DNA of 64,000 nt, from positions 28,231 to 92,230 of the forward strand of contig NZ_JACJHR010000034.1 in the NCBI RefSeq assembly GCF_014174495.1. Reading direction: 5' to 3'. Position numbers and translations under genes: made by a program. Below, in pieces: positions 27,511 to 35,425 of the stretch (the first letter of the stretch is position 1; every line of letters starts with the position of its first letter). A model generated the notes under the pieces. The model had not been told where the DNA came from, did no database searches, and saw only the letters and a program-made list of their open reading frames with translations. This stretch comes from Amycolatopsis echigonensis. GTDB lineage: Bacteria; Actinomycetota; Actinomycetes; Mycobacteriales; Pseudonocardiaceae.

Positions 27511-28462
27511 ATGACCTCACGTGGCGGCCGCTCACGAAGGCGGACGCCCAGCCCTCGGCCGATCTGCTCAACGCGATCGAGGTGGTCGACCGGATCGGCG
27601 AGAACTACACCGCGGACGACACTCTGCAGGAGCTGATCGACCCGTACGCCGATCTGGAACGCGCCAGCCTCGCCGTGTTCGACGGCGACGAGATGGTCGG
27701 CTACCTGAAGATCCGCTACAAGCCGTTCGCGGAAGAAGTCCATCGGGTCTTGCTCGACGGCGGGGTCCATCCGGCCTACCGCCGCCGTGGGATCGGGACG
27801 ACGCTGGTGAAGGCGGGGATCGACGCGGCGAAGACCCTGCACGCGGTGCATCATCCGGCACTGAAGCTCGTGGTCGATGTCCACAAAGCCGAGCACATCG
27901 CCGGGGTGCCGGACCTTGTCCGCTCGCAAGGGTTCGCGCCGGCCCGCTATTTCCAGCGGATGGAGCATCTGCTCGGCGGCGGCGCACCGGCGATTCCCCG
28001 CGGGTTTCAGCTCGAACAGCGGACGGCGGGGACCGACGAGGACTTCCGGTTCGTCCGCAACGAGTCCTTTGTGGACCATTGGGGTGCGCCTCCGTTGCCG
28101 GCGGACGCGCGGCAGAACAAGTTCACGAACCACACGCTTCAGCCCGAGATCAGTTTTCTGCTGCGGGACAAGGAGACCGGCGCTCCGGTGAGTCTCGTGC
28201 TGACCCTGTCCTGGGAGCCGACACCGAGACGACCGGCATTCGCGACGCGCACTTCATGGTGGTCGGCACGATTCCCGGCTACCGGAACCGCGGACTCGCC
28301 AGCGCGGCGATCGGTTCCGCGTTGCGTGCCGCCGCCGAGCACGGGTACGACCAAGCCAGCCTGGTCGTCGATTCGGCGAACCCCACTGGCGCGGCGGGGA
28401 TTTTCGCGCGGGCCGGGTTCACCGCGAAGATGCGCTACGTGCGGTGGGCGCTCGAAGCCTGA
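27511..28462 (+). pseudogene. two-domain GNAT acetyltransferase, frameshifted
   Basis: Two GNAT domains in the mycothiol-synthase-like arrangement. The first domain reads in one frame from about 27513 (LTWRPLTKADAQPSADLLNA, then VHPAYRRRGIGTTLV as the acetyl-CoA loop). After LTLSWE at 28217 the second domain continues in another frame (ADTETTGIRDAHFMVVGTIP, then YRNRGLASAAI). Adding one G after 28217 restores the frame. At the start the ATG 27511 is also out of frame with the domain, so a second one-base loss is likely; otherwise GTG 27582 would truncate it. Either a pseudogene or a pair of sequencing errors. Mycothiol synthase or a relative is the nearest family. Confidence 0.75.
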
Positions 28463-28465
28463 AGT

Positions 28466-28478
28466 GTCCACAGTGGAC
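28466..28478. repeat. GTCCACAGTGGAC palindrome
   Basis: Exact second intergenic copy of the 13-mer found at 11068, here 4 bp past the end of the frameshifted GNAT gene. In both intergenic copies it lies beside a terminator hairpin. Confidence 0.6.
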
Positions 28479-28486
28479 CCCAGACG

Positions 28487-28531
28487 CGTTGAAGGGCCGG
28501 TACCAGTGAAGCGGTACCGGCCCGTTCAACG
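28487..28531 (+). terminator. hairpin after the GNAT locus
   Basis: An 18-bp arm CGTTGAAGGGCCGGTACC pairs with GGTACCGGCCCGTTCAACG apart from one bulged G, loop of 8 bases. It lies between the GNAT pseudogene and the convergent whiB1 gene, so it may terminate both. Confidence 0.8.
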
Positions 28532-28719
28532 TTCCGCGGGAGGACTTGGATAGTCCTGCGCGAGGCGGCACCCGGATGCGGGGTGTCCGACCTCGGTTGT
28601 TACGCCCGAACCGGGTATGTGTCGCCATGTGCGGCACGGGCACGCGAATGCCCGCCGGGCGAAAGTCCGGTTCGAGGTGGTGCTTGCGATTCTGGGTGCT
28701 GCAGCTGAGTCGAAAAGAC

Positions 28720-28974
28720 TCAGGCGGTGGTACGCGTGCCGATGTGCGTACGGCGGCGCTTGAGCGCGCGTCGCTCGTCTTCGCTCATTCCGCCCCAGAC
28801 GCCGGCGTCCTGGCCGCTGGCCAAAGCCCAGGCCAGGCAGTCGGAAGCCGCGGGGCAGCGGTGGCACACGGCCTTCGCCTCGGAGACCTGCAACAGAGCC
28901 GGACCGCTGGTTCCCACCGGGAAGAACAGCTCGGGGTCCTCGTCTCGGCAGGCCGCGTCGTGGCGCCAGTCCAT
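28720..28974 (-). CDS. whiB1: iron-sulfur transcription factor WhiB1
   Basis: 84 residues, the exact WhiB1 length. Four cluster ligands are visible: Cys9, Cys37, Cys40 and Cys46 (C-x27-C-x2-C-x5-C), followed by the GVWGG turn and a basic DNA-binding tail (ERRALKRRRTHIGTRT). WhiB1 is an essential nitric-oxide-sensitive [4Fe-4S] protein in mycobacteria that binds the primary sigma factor. ATG 28974 follows AGGAG; the in-frame upstream start is not needed. Two CRP-like sites lie upstream at 29045 and 29095, as known for Mycobacterium tuberculosis whiB1. Confidence 0.97.
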   Translation of the reverse strand: MDWRHDAACRDEDPELFFPVGTSGPALLQVSEAKAVCHRCPAASDCLAWALASGQDAGVWGGMSEDERRALKRRRTHIGTRTTA

Positions 28975-29044
28975 GTTCGTGAGCTCCTTCACAGTGACGC
29001 GGGAGGGCCGCGCCACAGTAGTGGCGGTCGTGTTTTTGGGTGCT

Positions 29045-29060
29045 TGTGAATGCTTTCACG
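29045..29060 (-). promoter_or_regulatory. CRP-like operator upstream of whiB1 (proximal)
   Basis: TGTGA-N6-TCACG matches the CRP/Rv3676 consensus TGTGA-N6-TCACA at 15 of the defined positions but one. It sits within a wider 27-bp inverted repeat (GTGCTT ... AAGCAC, 29040-29066), about 70 bp upstream of the whiB1 start. Confidence 0.65.
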
Positions 29061-29094
29061 AAGCACCGCGTTCGACAAGGGTTTGGACAAGATC

Positions 29095-29110
29095 GGTGAG
29101 TCAGCTCACC
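29095..29110 (-). promoter_or_regulatory. CRP-like operator upstream of whiB1 (distal)
   Basis: GGTGA-GTCAGC-TCACC is a perfect palindrome at its outer six bases and keeps the GTGA-N6-TCAC core. Its centre is 50 bp from that of the proximal site. Two CRP sites also occur at the mycobacterial whiB1 promoter. Confidence 0.5.
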
Positions 29111-29245
29111 CGGCCGAGCTATGCCTCTGACCTGCGGTTTCGTTCTGAAAAGCTCCGCTCGCCGGAAGGCCGGTGCGGTGAACGGAGGGTTTGCGTCGCC
29201 GAGCGGCAGAACGCACTTTGCCGCGGGCGATCAGAGGTCGTTCGG

Positions 29246-30172
29246 CTATCCGACTACGGTGAGTGCATCGGGAACGCTCTGGAACTCGACCCGGGTGCGT
29301 TGCCCGACGAGGTCGCCGTCGACCTGGAAGTTGACCGGTTCAGCTGCGTCGATGCGGATCAGAGGCACATCGTCGCGGCGGAGCAGACGGCGGCCGTGCT
29401 GATCGCTCTCCGTGAGCAGAGCTTGCCGTACATGCGTGAACACGGTGGGCAATCGCAGACCGTTCAACGCGAACAGGCCCAATCCGGTCTCGAACGAGCA
29501 GCCGGAGTTGAGGTGGACCGGACGTTCCCCGAGGTAAGTCCACGGATCGGTGTTCGACACGAACGCCGTCACCGCCTCGGCCGGTTCCTCGCCCGGGATC
29601 CGGACGGTCAGCGCCGGCCGCCCGAGCGGCGGGCGGAAGTAGGAGCGCACCGCGGCCCGCAGATAGAGGCTCGCGCTGGTTTGCTTGCCGCGCCGTTTCG
29701 CCACCCGGCCCACGACGTCGGCGTCCCAGCCGAGGCCCGCGTTGAAGGTGAACCAGTGCCCGTCGGCCAGTCCGAGGCCGATCCGCCGGGTCCGTTCGGT
29801 TTCCAGCGCGGTGAGCAATTGGTGGGTCGCCTCGACCGGATCGGCGGGGAGGCCGACCGCGCGGGCGAACACGTTGGCCGAGCCGCCCGGCACGACGCCG
29901 AGCATCGGGACGGACCCGGAGCGTCCGGGAGCGCCCGCGGAATCGGCGAGCAGGCCGTTGACGACCTCGTTGACCGTGCCGTCGCCGCCGTGCGCCACGA
30001 CCAGGTCGAAACCGTCGCGAGCCGCCGAACGCGCTACCGCGAGCGCGTGCCCGCGGTAGTCGGTTTCGACGACGTCGAGCTTCACCTGGCTGGCCAGCGC
30101 GTGCGCCAGCACGTCCCGGCCACCCGCGGTGGTCGAGGTGGCCTGGGGGTTCACGACGAGGATGGCGCGCAC
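29246..30172 (-). CDS. diacylglycerol/lipid kinase
   Basis: 308 residues of the DAGK_cat (DgkB/YegS) family: ATP-dependent phosphorylation of diacylglycerol or a related lipid. The catalytic nucleotide motif GGDGTVNEVVNGL (about 65-77) and VVPGGSANVFARAVGLP (about 98-114) are intact; the beta-sandwich C-terminal domain has FNAGLGWDADVV and the final VNFQVDGDLVG. GTG 30172 gives the family start RAILVVNPQATS. It follows whiB1's upstream region on the same strand. Confidence 0.93.
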   Translation of the reverse strand: MRAILVVNPQATSTTAGGRDVLAHALASQVKLDVVETDYRGHALAVARSAARDGFDLVVAHGGDGTVNEVVNGLLADSAGAPGRSGSVPMLGVVPGGSANVFARAVGLPADPVEATHQLLTALETERTRRIGLGLADGHWFTFNAGLGWDADVVGRVAKRRGKQTSASLYLRAAVRSYFRPPLGRPALTVRIPGEEPAEAVTAFVSNTDPWTYLGERPVHLNSGCSFETGLGLFALNGLRLPTVFTHVRQALLTESDQHGRRLLRRDDVPLIRIDAAEPVNFQVDGDLVGQRTRVEFQSVPDALTVVG

Positions 30173-30522
30173 TACCGCAGGGTAAGTGCTTTTCGGCCGG
30201 CGGACGTACCTCCAGCGCCACATGGTGACGCGAAGCTCAGCCGCTCGCGCACGCCGTCCTCTGCTCGGTGACCTGTGGCGACCCTGTGCTGGGCGGTCCT
30301 CCTCTGCAGACGGCGAACACTCCGCGCGTCGTGACAAGTGCACCCGGGCCGACCGCCCGCTCATCGACGACTATCCCGATTTTCTCTTCGGCCGCCGCCC
30401 CGGAAAACGGCCGACCGGGTGGCATACGATCAGTAGTGCTCACGCACGGTGACTCGCGCTGGTCGGGTGGCTGTGCCGCGGCAAGCTCCCGCCCCCGCAC
30501 AGCAGCTGAAAGGGCCGCGCCC
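30173..30522. other. 350-bp gap between divergent genes
   Basis: Carries the promoters of the lipid kinase and the membrane protein. A TACGAT -10-like hexamer is at 30425-30430, reading toward the membrane protein gene. The frame of that gene is open from 30268, but the segment lacks homology. I see no other gene. Confidence 0.5.
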
Positions 30523-31005
30523 GTGTCGCATCCCGAGAACCCGCCGCCCGCCCCGCTCGAGGTCCGCCTCGCCGGCGTCCTGACCGGACTGCCCGGGCTG
30601 GGCCTGCTGGTCTTCGGCGTGGTGCTGCTGGTGCACGGCCTGCGGACCCCGCCGATCCCGGGCAACAACGTGTGGGCCGAATTCGGCACCTACGCGGTGC
30701 TGGCGCTGATCTTCCTCGCCGCCTCCGTCGGGCTGCTGCTCGGCCAGACGTGGGCGCGTTCGCCCGGCGTCGTGGTGGCGCTGCTGCTGATCGGGGTCGG
30801 CTGGTATCTGCTCGGGCCGTCCGGGCAGCCGCTGTGGGGCGTGCCGATCGGGCTGTGCGGGCTGGCGGCGCTGGTATTGCTGTTCCGCCGTCCGTCGCGG
30901 GCGTGGGCGCTCGGGATGCACGAGGGCGAGACCGAGGAAGAAGCGGCCGAGCGCGGCGGTCTCGCGGGCCGGCGCGCCGAGCGGGAGCGGCGCGAACAGG
31001 ACTGA
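30523..31005 (+). CDS. small integral membrane protein
   Basis: 160 residues with four predicted membrane helices (about 14-37, 52-73, 80-97 and 103-119) and a highly charged cytoplasmic tail (EGETEEEAAERGGLAGRRAERERREQD in parts). It resembles no family I can name. GTG 30523 is chosen since the first helix follows closely; ATG 30268 would add 85 residues of non-membrane sequence without typical codon use. Confidence 0.65.
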   Translation: MSHPENPPPAPLEVRLAGVLTGLPGLGLLVFGVVLLVHGLRTPPIPGNNVWAEFGTYAVLALIFLAASVGLLLGQTWARSPGVVVALLLIGVGWYLLGPSGQPLWGVPIGLCGLAALVLLFRRPSRAWALGMHEGETEEEAAERGGLAGRRAERERREQD

Positions 31006-31066
31006 GCGACAATGCCGTCACGTCATCGCGGGCAGGTGACGCGGCGGCACTGGCAGCGGTGGGCGT

Positions 31067-31108
31067 CGTGAGTGCTGATCGCGGTTAGAACCGTGATCAG
31101 CACTCACG
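31067..31108. repeat. 42-bp palindromic repeat, family 1, copy 1
   Basis: Near-perfect inverted repeat starting CGTGAGTGCTGATC and ending in its complement, centre CGGTTAGAACCG. It lies between the convergent membrane-protein and GNAT genes. Copies 2 and 3 (42484, 49246) share the outer GTGAGTG, the GATC and the CGGTT...AACCG core. Probably acts as a bidirectional terminator. Confidence 0.8.
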
Positions 31109-31112
31109 AGCT

Positions 31113-31595
31113 CTATGCCTCTTTGGCCAGCACCTTCAACGGTTCGTCGGTCAGCCGGTACACCGACCATTCGTCCTGCGGCAGCGCCCCCAGCGCCCGA
31201 TAGAACCCCACCGCCGGGTTCCAGTTCAGCACCGACCATTCCAGCCGGTGGTAGCCCTTGTCGACGCACTCCGCGGCCAGCGTCGCCAGCAGCACCTTGC
31301 CGAGGCCCGAACCGCGGTGTTCCTCGCGCACGTATAGGTCTTCCAGGTAAATCCCGTGCGTGCCGCGCCAGGTGGAGAAGTTCAAGAACCACAAGGCGAA
31401 TCCGGCGATCTCACCGTCCACTTCGGCCACATGGCCGAACAGCGCCGGGGCCTCGCCGAACAGCGCGCCGTGCAGTTGCTCGGAGGTGAGATGGCATTCC
31501 TGCGGGGCGCGTTCGTACTCGGCCAGTGCGTAGACGAGTTCCACGACGGCGTCGACGTCTTCCGGCCGGATCCGCCGTACGCGGGGGTCGGTCAC
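31113..31595 (-). CDS. GNAT N-acetyltransferase
   Basis: 160 residues, a single GNAT domain of the diamine/polyamine acetyltransferase-like branch. The sequence runs RIRPEDVDAVVELVYALAEYERAP, LNFSTWRGTHGIYLEDLYV, REEHRGSGLGKVLLATLA (acetyl-CoA loop R/Q-x-x-G-x-G) and LEWSVLNWNPAVGFYRALGA. The pattern matches spermidine/spermine acetyltransferase (SSAT)-like proteins; substrate unproved. GTG 31595 starts 1 bp after the phosphatase stop, with GGAGGG inside that gene's end, so the two are coupled. Confidence 0.9.
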   Translation of the reverse strand: MTDPRVRRIRPEDVDAVVELVYALAEYERAPQECHLTSEQLHGALFGEAPALFGHVAEVDGEIAGFALWFLNFSTWRGTHGIYLEDLYVREEHRGSGLGKVLLATLAAECVDKGYHRLEWSVLNWNPAVGFYRALGALPQDEWSVYRLTDEPLKVLAKEA

Positions 31596-31596
31596 T

Positions 31597-32187
31597 TCAT
31601 CCCTCCAACGCGGGCAGCAGGTTCAGGTGCTCGATCTGCGGTTCGCCGCGCTCGTCGCCGAGCACCGCGAGACCGGCCGGGTCCAGTCCGAAGTGGACAC
31701 CCGAGGTGCCGGGAAGGCCGAGCCAGCGCGCGACGAGCACGCGGCTGAAGTGCCCGTGCCCGACCAGGACGACGTCGCCGTTCTCGATTTCGCGGCGGGC
31801 CCGGTCGAGCACCTTGTCCGCGCGCGCCTGCACGTCTTCCGCGCTCTCGCCGCCGGGGATCGGGTGGGTCCAGACCGTCCAGTCCGGAACCGTCTCGCGG
31901 ATCGTCGGCGTGGTGACGCCTTCGTAGTCGCCGTAGTCCCATTCGGCCAGGTCTTCGGTGACCTCGTCCACGCGCAGGCCGGCGAGTTCCGCCGTGCGCA
32001 GCGCGCGGCCGCGCGGGCTGGAAAGCACCAGCCCAGGCCCGCCGAGCAGGGTGCGCAGGGTGCCGCCCGCCGCGCGCGCCTGGTCCTCGCCCGCCGGGGT
32101 CAGCGGGATGTCGGTGCGCCCGGTGTGCCTGCCGTTCGACGACCACTCGGTCTGGCCGTGCCGGAGAAGAAAGAGCCGATGTGCCAC
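31597..32187 (-). CDS. histidine phosphatase superfamily protein
   Basis: 196 residues with the catalytic LFLLRHGQTEWS (phospho-His, about residue 10), the Arg/Glu pair (TEDLAEWDYGDYEG) and the second catalytic His in VLVGHGHFSRVL. This is the phosphoglycerate mutase-like fold; cobalamin-pathway CobC or acid phosphatase activity is possible. No metabolic neighbour fixes the substrate. GTG 32187 start; operon with the GNAT gene downstream. Confidence 0.92.
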   Translation of the reverse strand: MAHRLFLLRHGQTEWSSNGRHTGRTDIPLTPAGEDQARAAGGTLRTLLGGPGLVLSSPRGRALRTAELAGLRVDEVTEDLAEWDYGDYEGVTTPTIRETVPDWTVWTHPIPGGESAEDVQARADKVLDRARREIENGDVVLVGHGHFSRVLVARWLGLPGTSGVHFGLDPAGLAVLGDERGEPQIEHLNLLPALEG

Positions 32188-32273
32188 GCGGCCGAATATA
32201 GCCGGGGCGGGTTTGCCCGGCAGGCTCGTCGTGTGCTTGGCTACTGGAGAGTAACTTCACCTGGGAGGTGCTG

Positions 32274-32750
32274 ATGGGTACGCCGTCGACGTACGGGCTG
32301 TGGCGCAAGCTGGTCGCCAAACCGGGCGGCAAGCAGCTGTTTTCCGCCGCGATGTGCCTGCGCGTGCCCTACTTCGGCACCGTGCTGCCGACCATCCGGG
32401 AGATCCGTCCCGGCCACTGTTCGGTGACTGCGCCGAAATGGTGGGGTGTCCACAACCACATCCGGACCTTCCACGCGATCGCCGCCTGCAACCTCGCCGA
32501 GATCGCGATGGGCATGCTGGCCGAGGCCACTGTTCCGGCCACGCACCGGTGGCTGCCCAAGGGCATGGAAGTGAGTTACGTCGCGAAAGCCGAAACCGGG
32601 CTGCGGGCGATCGCCGAATTGCCGGAGATTCCGGAGTTCGGCTCCGAGGGCTTCGATCTTCCGGTTCCGGTGCGGATCGTGGACGCGCGCGGGACCGAGG
32701 TCGTCACCGCGACGATCACGGTGTGGGTCACGCCCCGGAAAGCCGCCTGA
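32274..32750 (+). CDS. DUF4442 hotdog-fold protein (thioesterase-like)
   Basis: 158 residues of the DUF4442 family, which has the hotdog fold of acyl-CoA thioesterases. Typical segments are the central RPGHCSVTAPKWWGVHNHI, NLAEIAMGMLAEA (the core helix) and GMEVSYVAKAETGLRA. ATG 32274 sits 5-6 bases after GGGAGG; the alternative GTG 32268 overlaps that site. It is divergent from the phosphatase gene. Substrate unknown. Confidence 0.85.
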   Translation: MGTPSTYGLWRKLVAKPGGKQLFSAAMCLRVPYFGTVLPTIREIRPGHCSVTAPKWWGVHNHIRTFHAIAACNLAEIAMGMLAEATVPATHRWLPKGMEVSYVAKAETGLRAIAELPEIPEFGSEGFDLPVPVRIVDARGTEVVTATITVWVTPRKAA

Positions 32751-32866
32751 CCCGGCGAAACCTGTCTGTCGCGTTACCCCGGCCGAGTGAAACTTAACGC
32801 CGTTTACTGGGCAAACGCGAATGACGTTCGTTTTAGCCTTGCCACGGTGCTCGGCGGCGGGTCAGC

Positions 32867-34498
32867 ATGCCGGGCATGGCCTCCCTCAACCGTCGCCGAT
32901 TTCTCGGCCTCGCCGCGCTGAACTCCGCAGCGGCCCTTGGACTGACCAGCATTTCGGCGACAACCGCGCGCGCCGCGACGCCTTCGCCGCTGCCGGATTA
33001 CTCGCCTGCGGTGGTGATCGGGACCGGGTACGGCGCGGCCGTCACCGCGCTGCGGCTCGGCGAGGCGGGCGTGCCCACGGTGATGCTCGAAATGGGCCAG
33101 TTGTGGAACGAAGCGGGGCCGGACGGCAAGGTCTTCTGCGACATGCTGAAGCCGGACCGGCGGTCGATGTGGTTCAAGAAGCGCACTGAGGCGCCGCTCG
33201 CGTCGTTCCTGTGGCTGGACGTCGCGAACCACGACATCGATCCGTACGCCGGGGTCCTGGACCGGGTGAACTACGGCGGGATGTCGGTGTACGTCGGCCG
33301 CGGCGTCGGCGGCGGATCGCTGGTGAACGGCGCGATGGCGGTGCAGCCGAAGCGTTCGTACTTCGAGGAAATCCTGCCGCGGGTGGACGCCGATGAGATG
33401 TACGGCAAGTACTACCCGCGCGCCAATGCGGGGCTCGGCGTAAACCACATCGACGAGGACTGGTTCGAGACCTGCAAGTCCTACCAATTCGCCCGCGTTT
33501 CCCGGAAAGCCGCGCAGAAAACCGGGCTGAAGACCACGTTCGTGCCGAGCGTCTACGACTTCGAGTACATGAAGAAGGAAGAGGCGGGCACGGTCGAACG
33601 CTCGGCGCTGGCGTCCGAGGTCATCTACGGCAACAACCACGGAAAACGTTCGCTGGACAAGACGTATCTCGCCGCCGCGCTCGGCACCGGGCACGTGACC
33701 ATCCAGACGCTGCACCAGGTCCGCGAGATCATCCAGCAGCCGGACGGCACGTACACGCTCGTCGTCCGCGAATCCGACGCGCTCGGGAATGTGCTCGCCA
33801 CCAAGCATTTGTCCACGAAGTACCTGTTCCTCGGGGCGGGCAGCCTCGGATCCACCGAACTGCTGGTGCGCGCCCGCGACACCGGACGGCTGCCGCGCCT
33901 GTCCGAGGCCGTCGGGCAGGGCTGGGGCACCAACGGCAACGTGATGCTCGGCCGCGCCAACCACGTGTGGGACACGACCGGCAGCCTCGAGGCCGGGATG
34001 CCCGCGCTCGGCATCGACGACTGGGACAACCCGACGCATCCCGTGTTCGCCGAGATCGCGCCGGTGCCCGCCGGGCTCGAAACGTGGGCGAGCCTGTATC
34101 TGGCGATCACCAAGAACCCGGAACGCGGCCACTTCACCTACGACGCCGCGAGCGATTCGGCGAAACTGCAGTGGACGCCGGATCAGGGGCAGCCGTCGAT
34201 CGACGCGGCGAAGTCGCTGTTCGACCGGATCAACAAGGCGAACTCCACGATCTACCGCTACGACCTCTTCGGCGACACGCGAGCGTTCGAGAACCGCTTC
34301 ACCTACCACCCGCTCGGCGGATTGGTGCTCGGCGAAGCGACCGACGACTACGGGCGCGTGAAGGGGTACCGGAACCTGTACGTGACGGACGGTTCGCTGA
34401 TTCCGGGCAGCACCGGCGTGAACCCGTTCGTGACGATCACCGCGCTGGCCGAGCGCAATATCGAACGGGTCATCGCGGAGGACGGCGTGCGCGCCTAG
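32867..34498 (+). CDS. choA: secreted cholesterol oxidase (GMC type)
   Basis: 543 residues. A Tat signal (LNRRRFLGLAALN, then AARA cleavage region about 37) precedes an FAD-binding Rossmann motif (VVIGTGYGAAVTALRLGEAG). Class I cholesterol oxidase residues are recognisable: VGRGVGGGSLVNGAM, a Glu in PVFAEIAPVP (the Glu361 equivalent), His in FTYHPLGGLVLG (His447) and Asn in GSTGVNPFVTITALAER (Asn485). It oxidises cholesterol to cholest-4-en-3-one with O2. ATG 32876 is an alternative start. A TTAACGCCGTTTA palindrome lies upstream. Other steroids may be substrates. Confidence 0.93.
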   Translation: MPGMASLNRRRFLGLAALNSAAALGLTSISATTARAATPSPLPDYSPAVVIGTGYGAAVTALRLGEAGVPTVMLEMGQLWNEAGPDGKVFCDMLKPDRRSMWFKKRTEAPLASFLWLDVANHDIDPYAGVLDRVNYGGMSVYVGRGVGGGSLVNGAMAVQPKRSYFEEILPRVDADEMYGKYYPRANAGLGVNHIDEDWFETCKSYQFARVSRKAAQKTGLKTTFVPSVYDFEYMKKEEAGTVERSALASEVIYGNNHGKRSLDKTYLAAALGTGHVTIQTLHQVREIIQQPDGTYTLVVRESDALGNVLATKHLSTKYLFLGAGSLGSTELLVRARDTGRLPRLSEAVGQGWGTNGNVMLGRANHVWDTTGSLEAGMPALGIDDWDNPTHPVFAEIAPVPAGLETWASLYLAITKNPERGHFTYDAASDSAKLQWTPDQGQPSIDAAKSLFDRINKANSTIYRYDLFGDTRAFENRFTYHPLGGLVLGEATDDYGRVKGYRNLYVTDGSLIPGSTGVNPFVTITALAERNIERVIAEDGVRA

Positions 34499-35103
34499 CG
34501 GTGCGCTGACCGCAGCTTTTCGTAGTACGCCACGCAATCGGCGTATGAGGGCAGCAGGCCCTGGTCGAGCGCTTCGGCCAGGGTCGGCGCTGCTTTGTCC
34601 TTTTCGGACACGATCGGCGTCAGTTCGGCGGGCCAGGGCAGGCCGAGCGCGGGGTCGAGCGGGTTGACGCCGTGCTCGCCGGCCGGGTTGTAGGGCTCCG
34701 AGCAGAGATACGCCATCACGGTGTTGTCTTCCAGCGCGATGAAGGCGTGCCCGATTCCTTCGGCCACGTACACCGCGCGGAACTCGGCCGAATCGAGCCG
34801 CACCGCGTCCCATTCGCCGAACGTCGGCGAGCCGACGCGCAGGTCGACCACCACGTCCAGCAGCGACCCGCCCGGGCAGTAGACGTACTTCGCCTGGCCC
34901 GGCGGGGTGTCGGCGAAGTGCACGCCGCGGATCGTTCCCGCGCGGGAAACGCTGTGGTTCGTCTGCGCGACGCGCAGCGGATGCCCGGCCGCGCGGACGA
35001 TCGCCTCCTCCTGGAACGGCGCTACGAACAGCCCGCGTTCGTCGGGGAAGACGCGCGGGACGAACTCGAAAGCGCCGGAGACCTTGAGCGGGCGGAAGTC
35101 CAT
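34495..35103 (-). CDS. rmlC: dTDP-4-dehydrorhamnose 3,5-epimerase family protein
   Basis: 202 residues, cupin fold. The base His62 (GTIRGVHFADTP) and Tyr132 (VMAYLCSEPY) of RmlC are conserved, and the PAEFRAVYVAEGIGHAFIALED strand follows. The canonical RGLHYQ is RGVHFA, so 3- or 5-mono-epimerases of deoxysugar pathways (EvaD type) are alternatives. No other rhamnose genes (rmlA, B, D) are near. Its stop overlaps the cholesterol oxidase stop by 4 bp (CTAG). ATG 35103 is preferred over 35112 by family start. Confidence 0.85.
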   Translation of the reverse strand: MDFRPLKVSGAFEFVPRVFPDERGLFVAPFQEEAIVRAAGHPLRVAQTNHSVSRAGTIRGVHFADTPPGQAKYVYCPGGSLLDVVVDLRVGSPTFGEWDAVRLDSAEFRAVYVAEGIGHAFIALEDNTVMAYLCSEPYNPAGEHGVNPLDPALGLPWPAELTPIVSEKDKAAPTLAEALDQGLLPSYADCVAYYEKLRSAHR

Positions 35104-35425
35104 GGCCGCCACCCTATCGAGTGCGTTGTCCGGAGCCGGAACGGAACTGCTTCCGAAACCGGACGGACGTCTTGGGAATCGCGAATCTGTGACATGAGCC
35201 GCACCGAGGGGTCGGGCCCGGCCGGGGGCCTGTCATGATTGACGGACCGCAGCGTCGGCGGCCATCGCCACACCCCACGGATCGGATGGCCGCGCAGACG
35301 CCTCGCCGACAGGCCGGCGCTACCGCGCTGGGCTGCCGTCCGGAGGACGAGTTCCCACTCTCGACGGGCGCTTCTCCGCCCGTCGACCAGGTGGTCCCCC
35401 GCTCGCAGTCCCAGGAGTACGTTCG
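35104..35425. other. 322-bp divergent promoter region between rmlC-like and malic enzyme genes
   Basis: No gene supported. It must hold both promoters. No riboswitch or strong operator is recognised; short GC-rich inverted repeats (GGGCCCGGCCGGGGGCC) are near 35212-35230. Confidence 0.4.

Noticed and set aside
28463..28717. Possible tRNA (GGTTCGA-like string near 28672)
   Set aside because: No cloverleaf or acceptor stem pairs around it.
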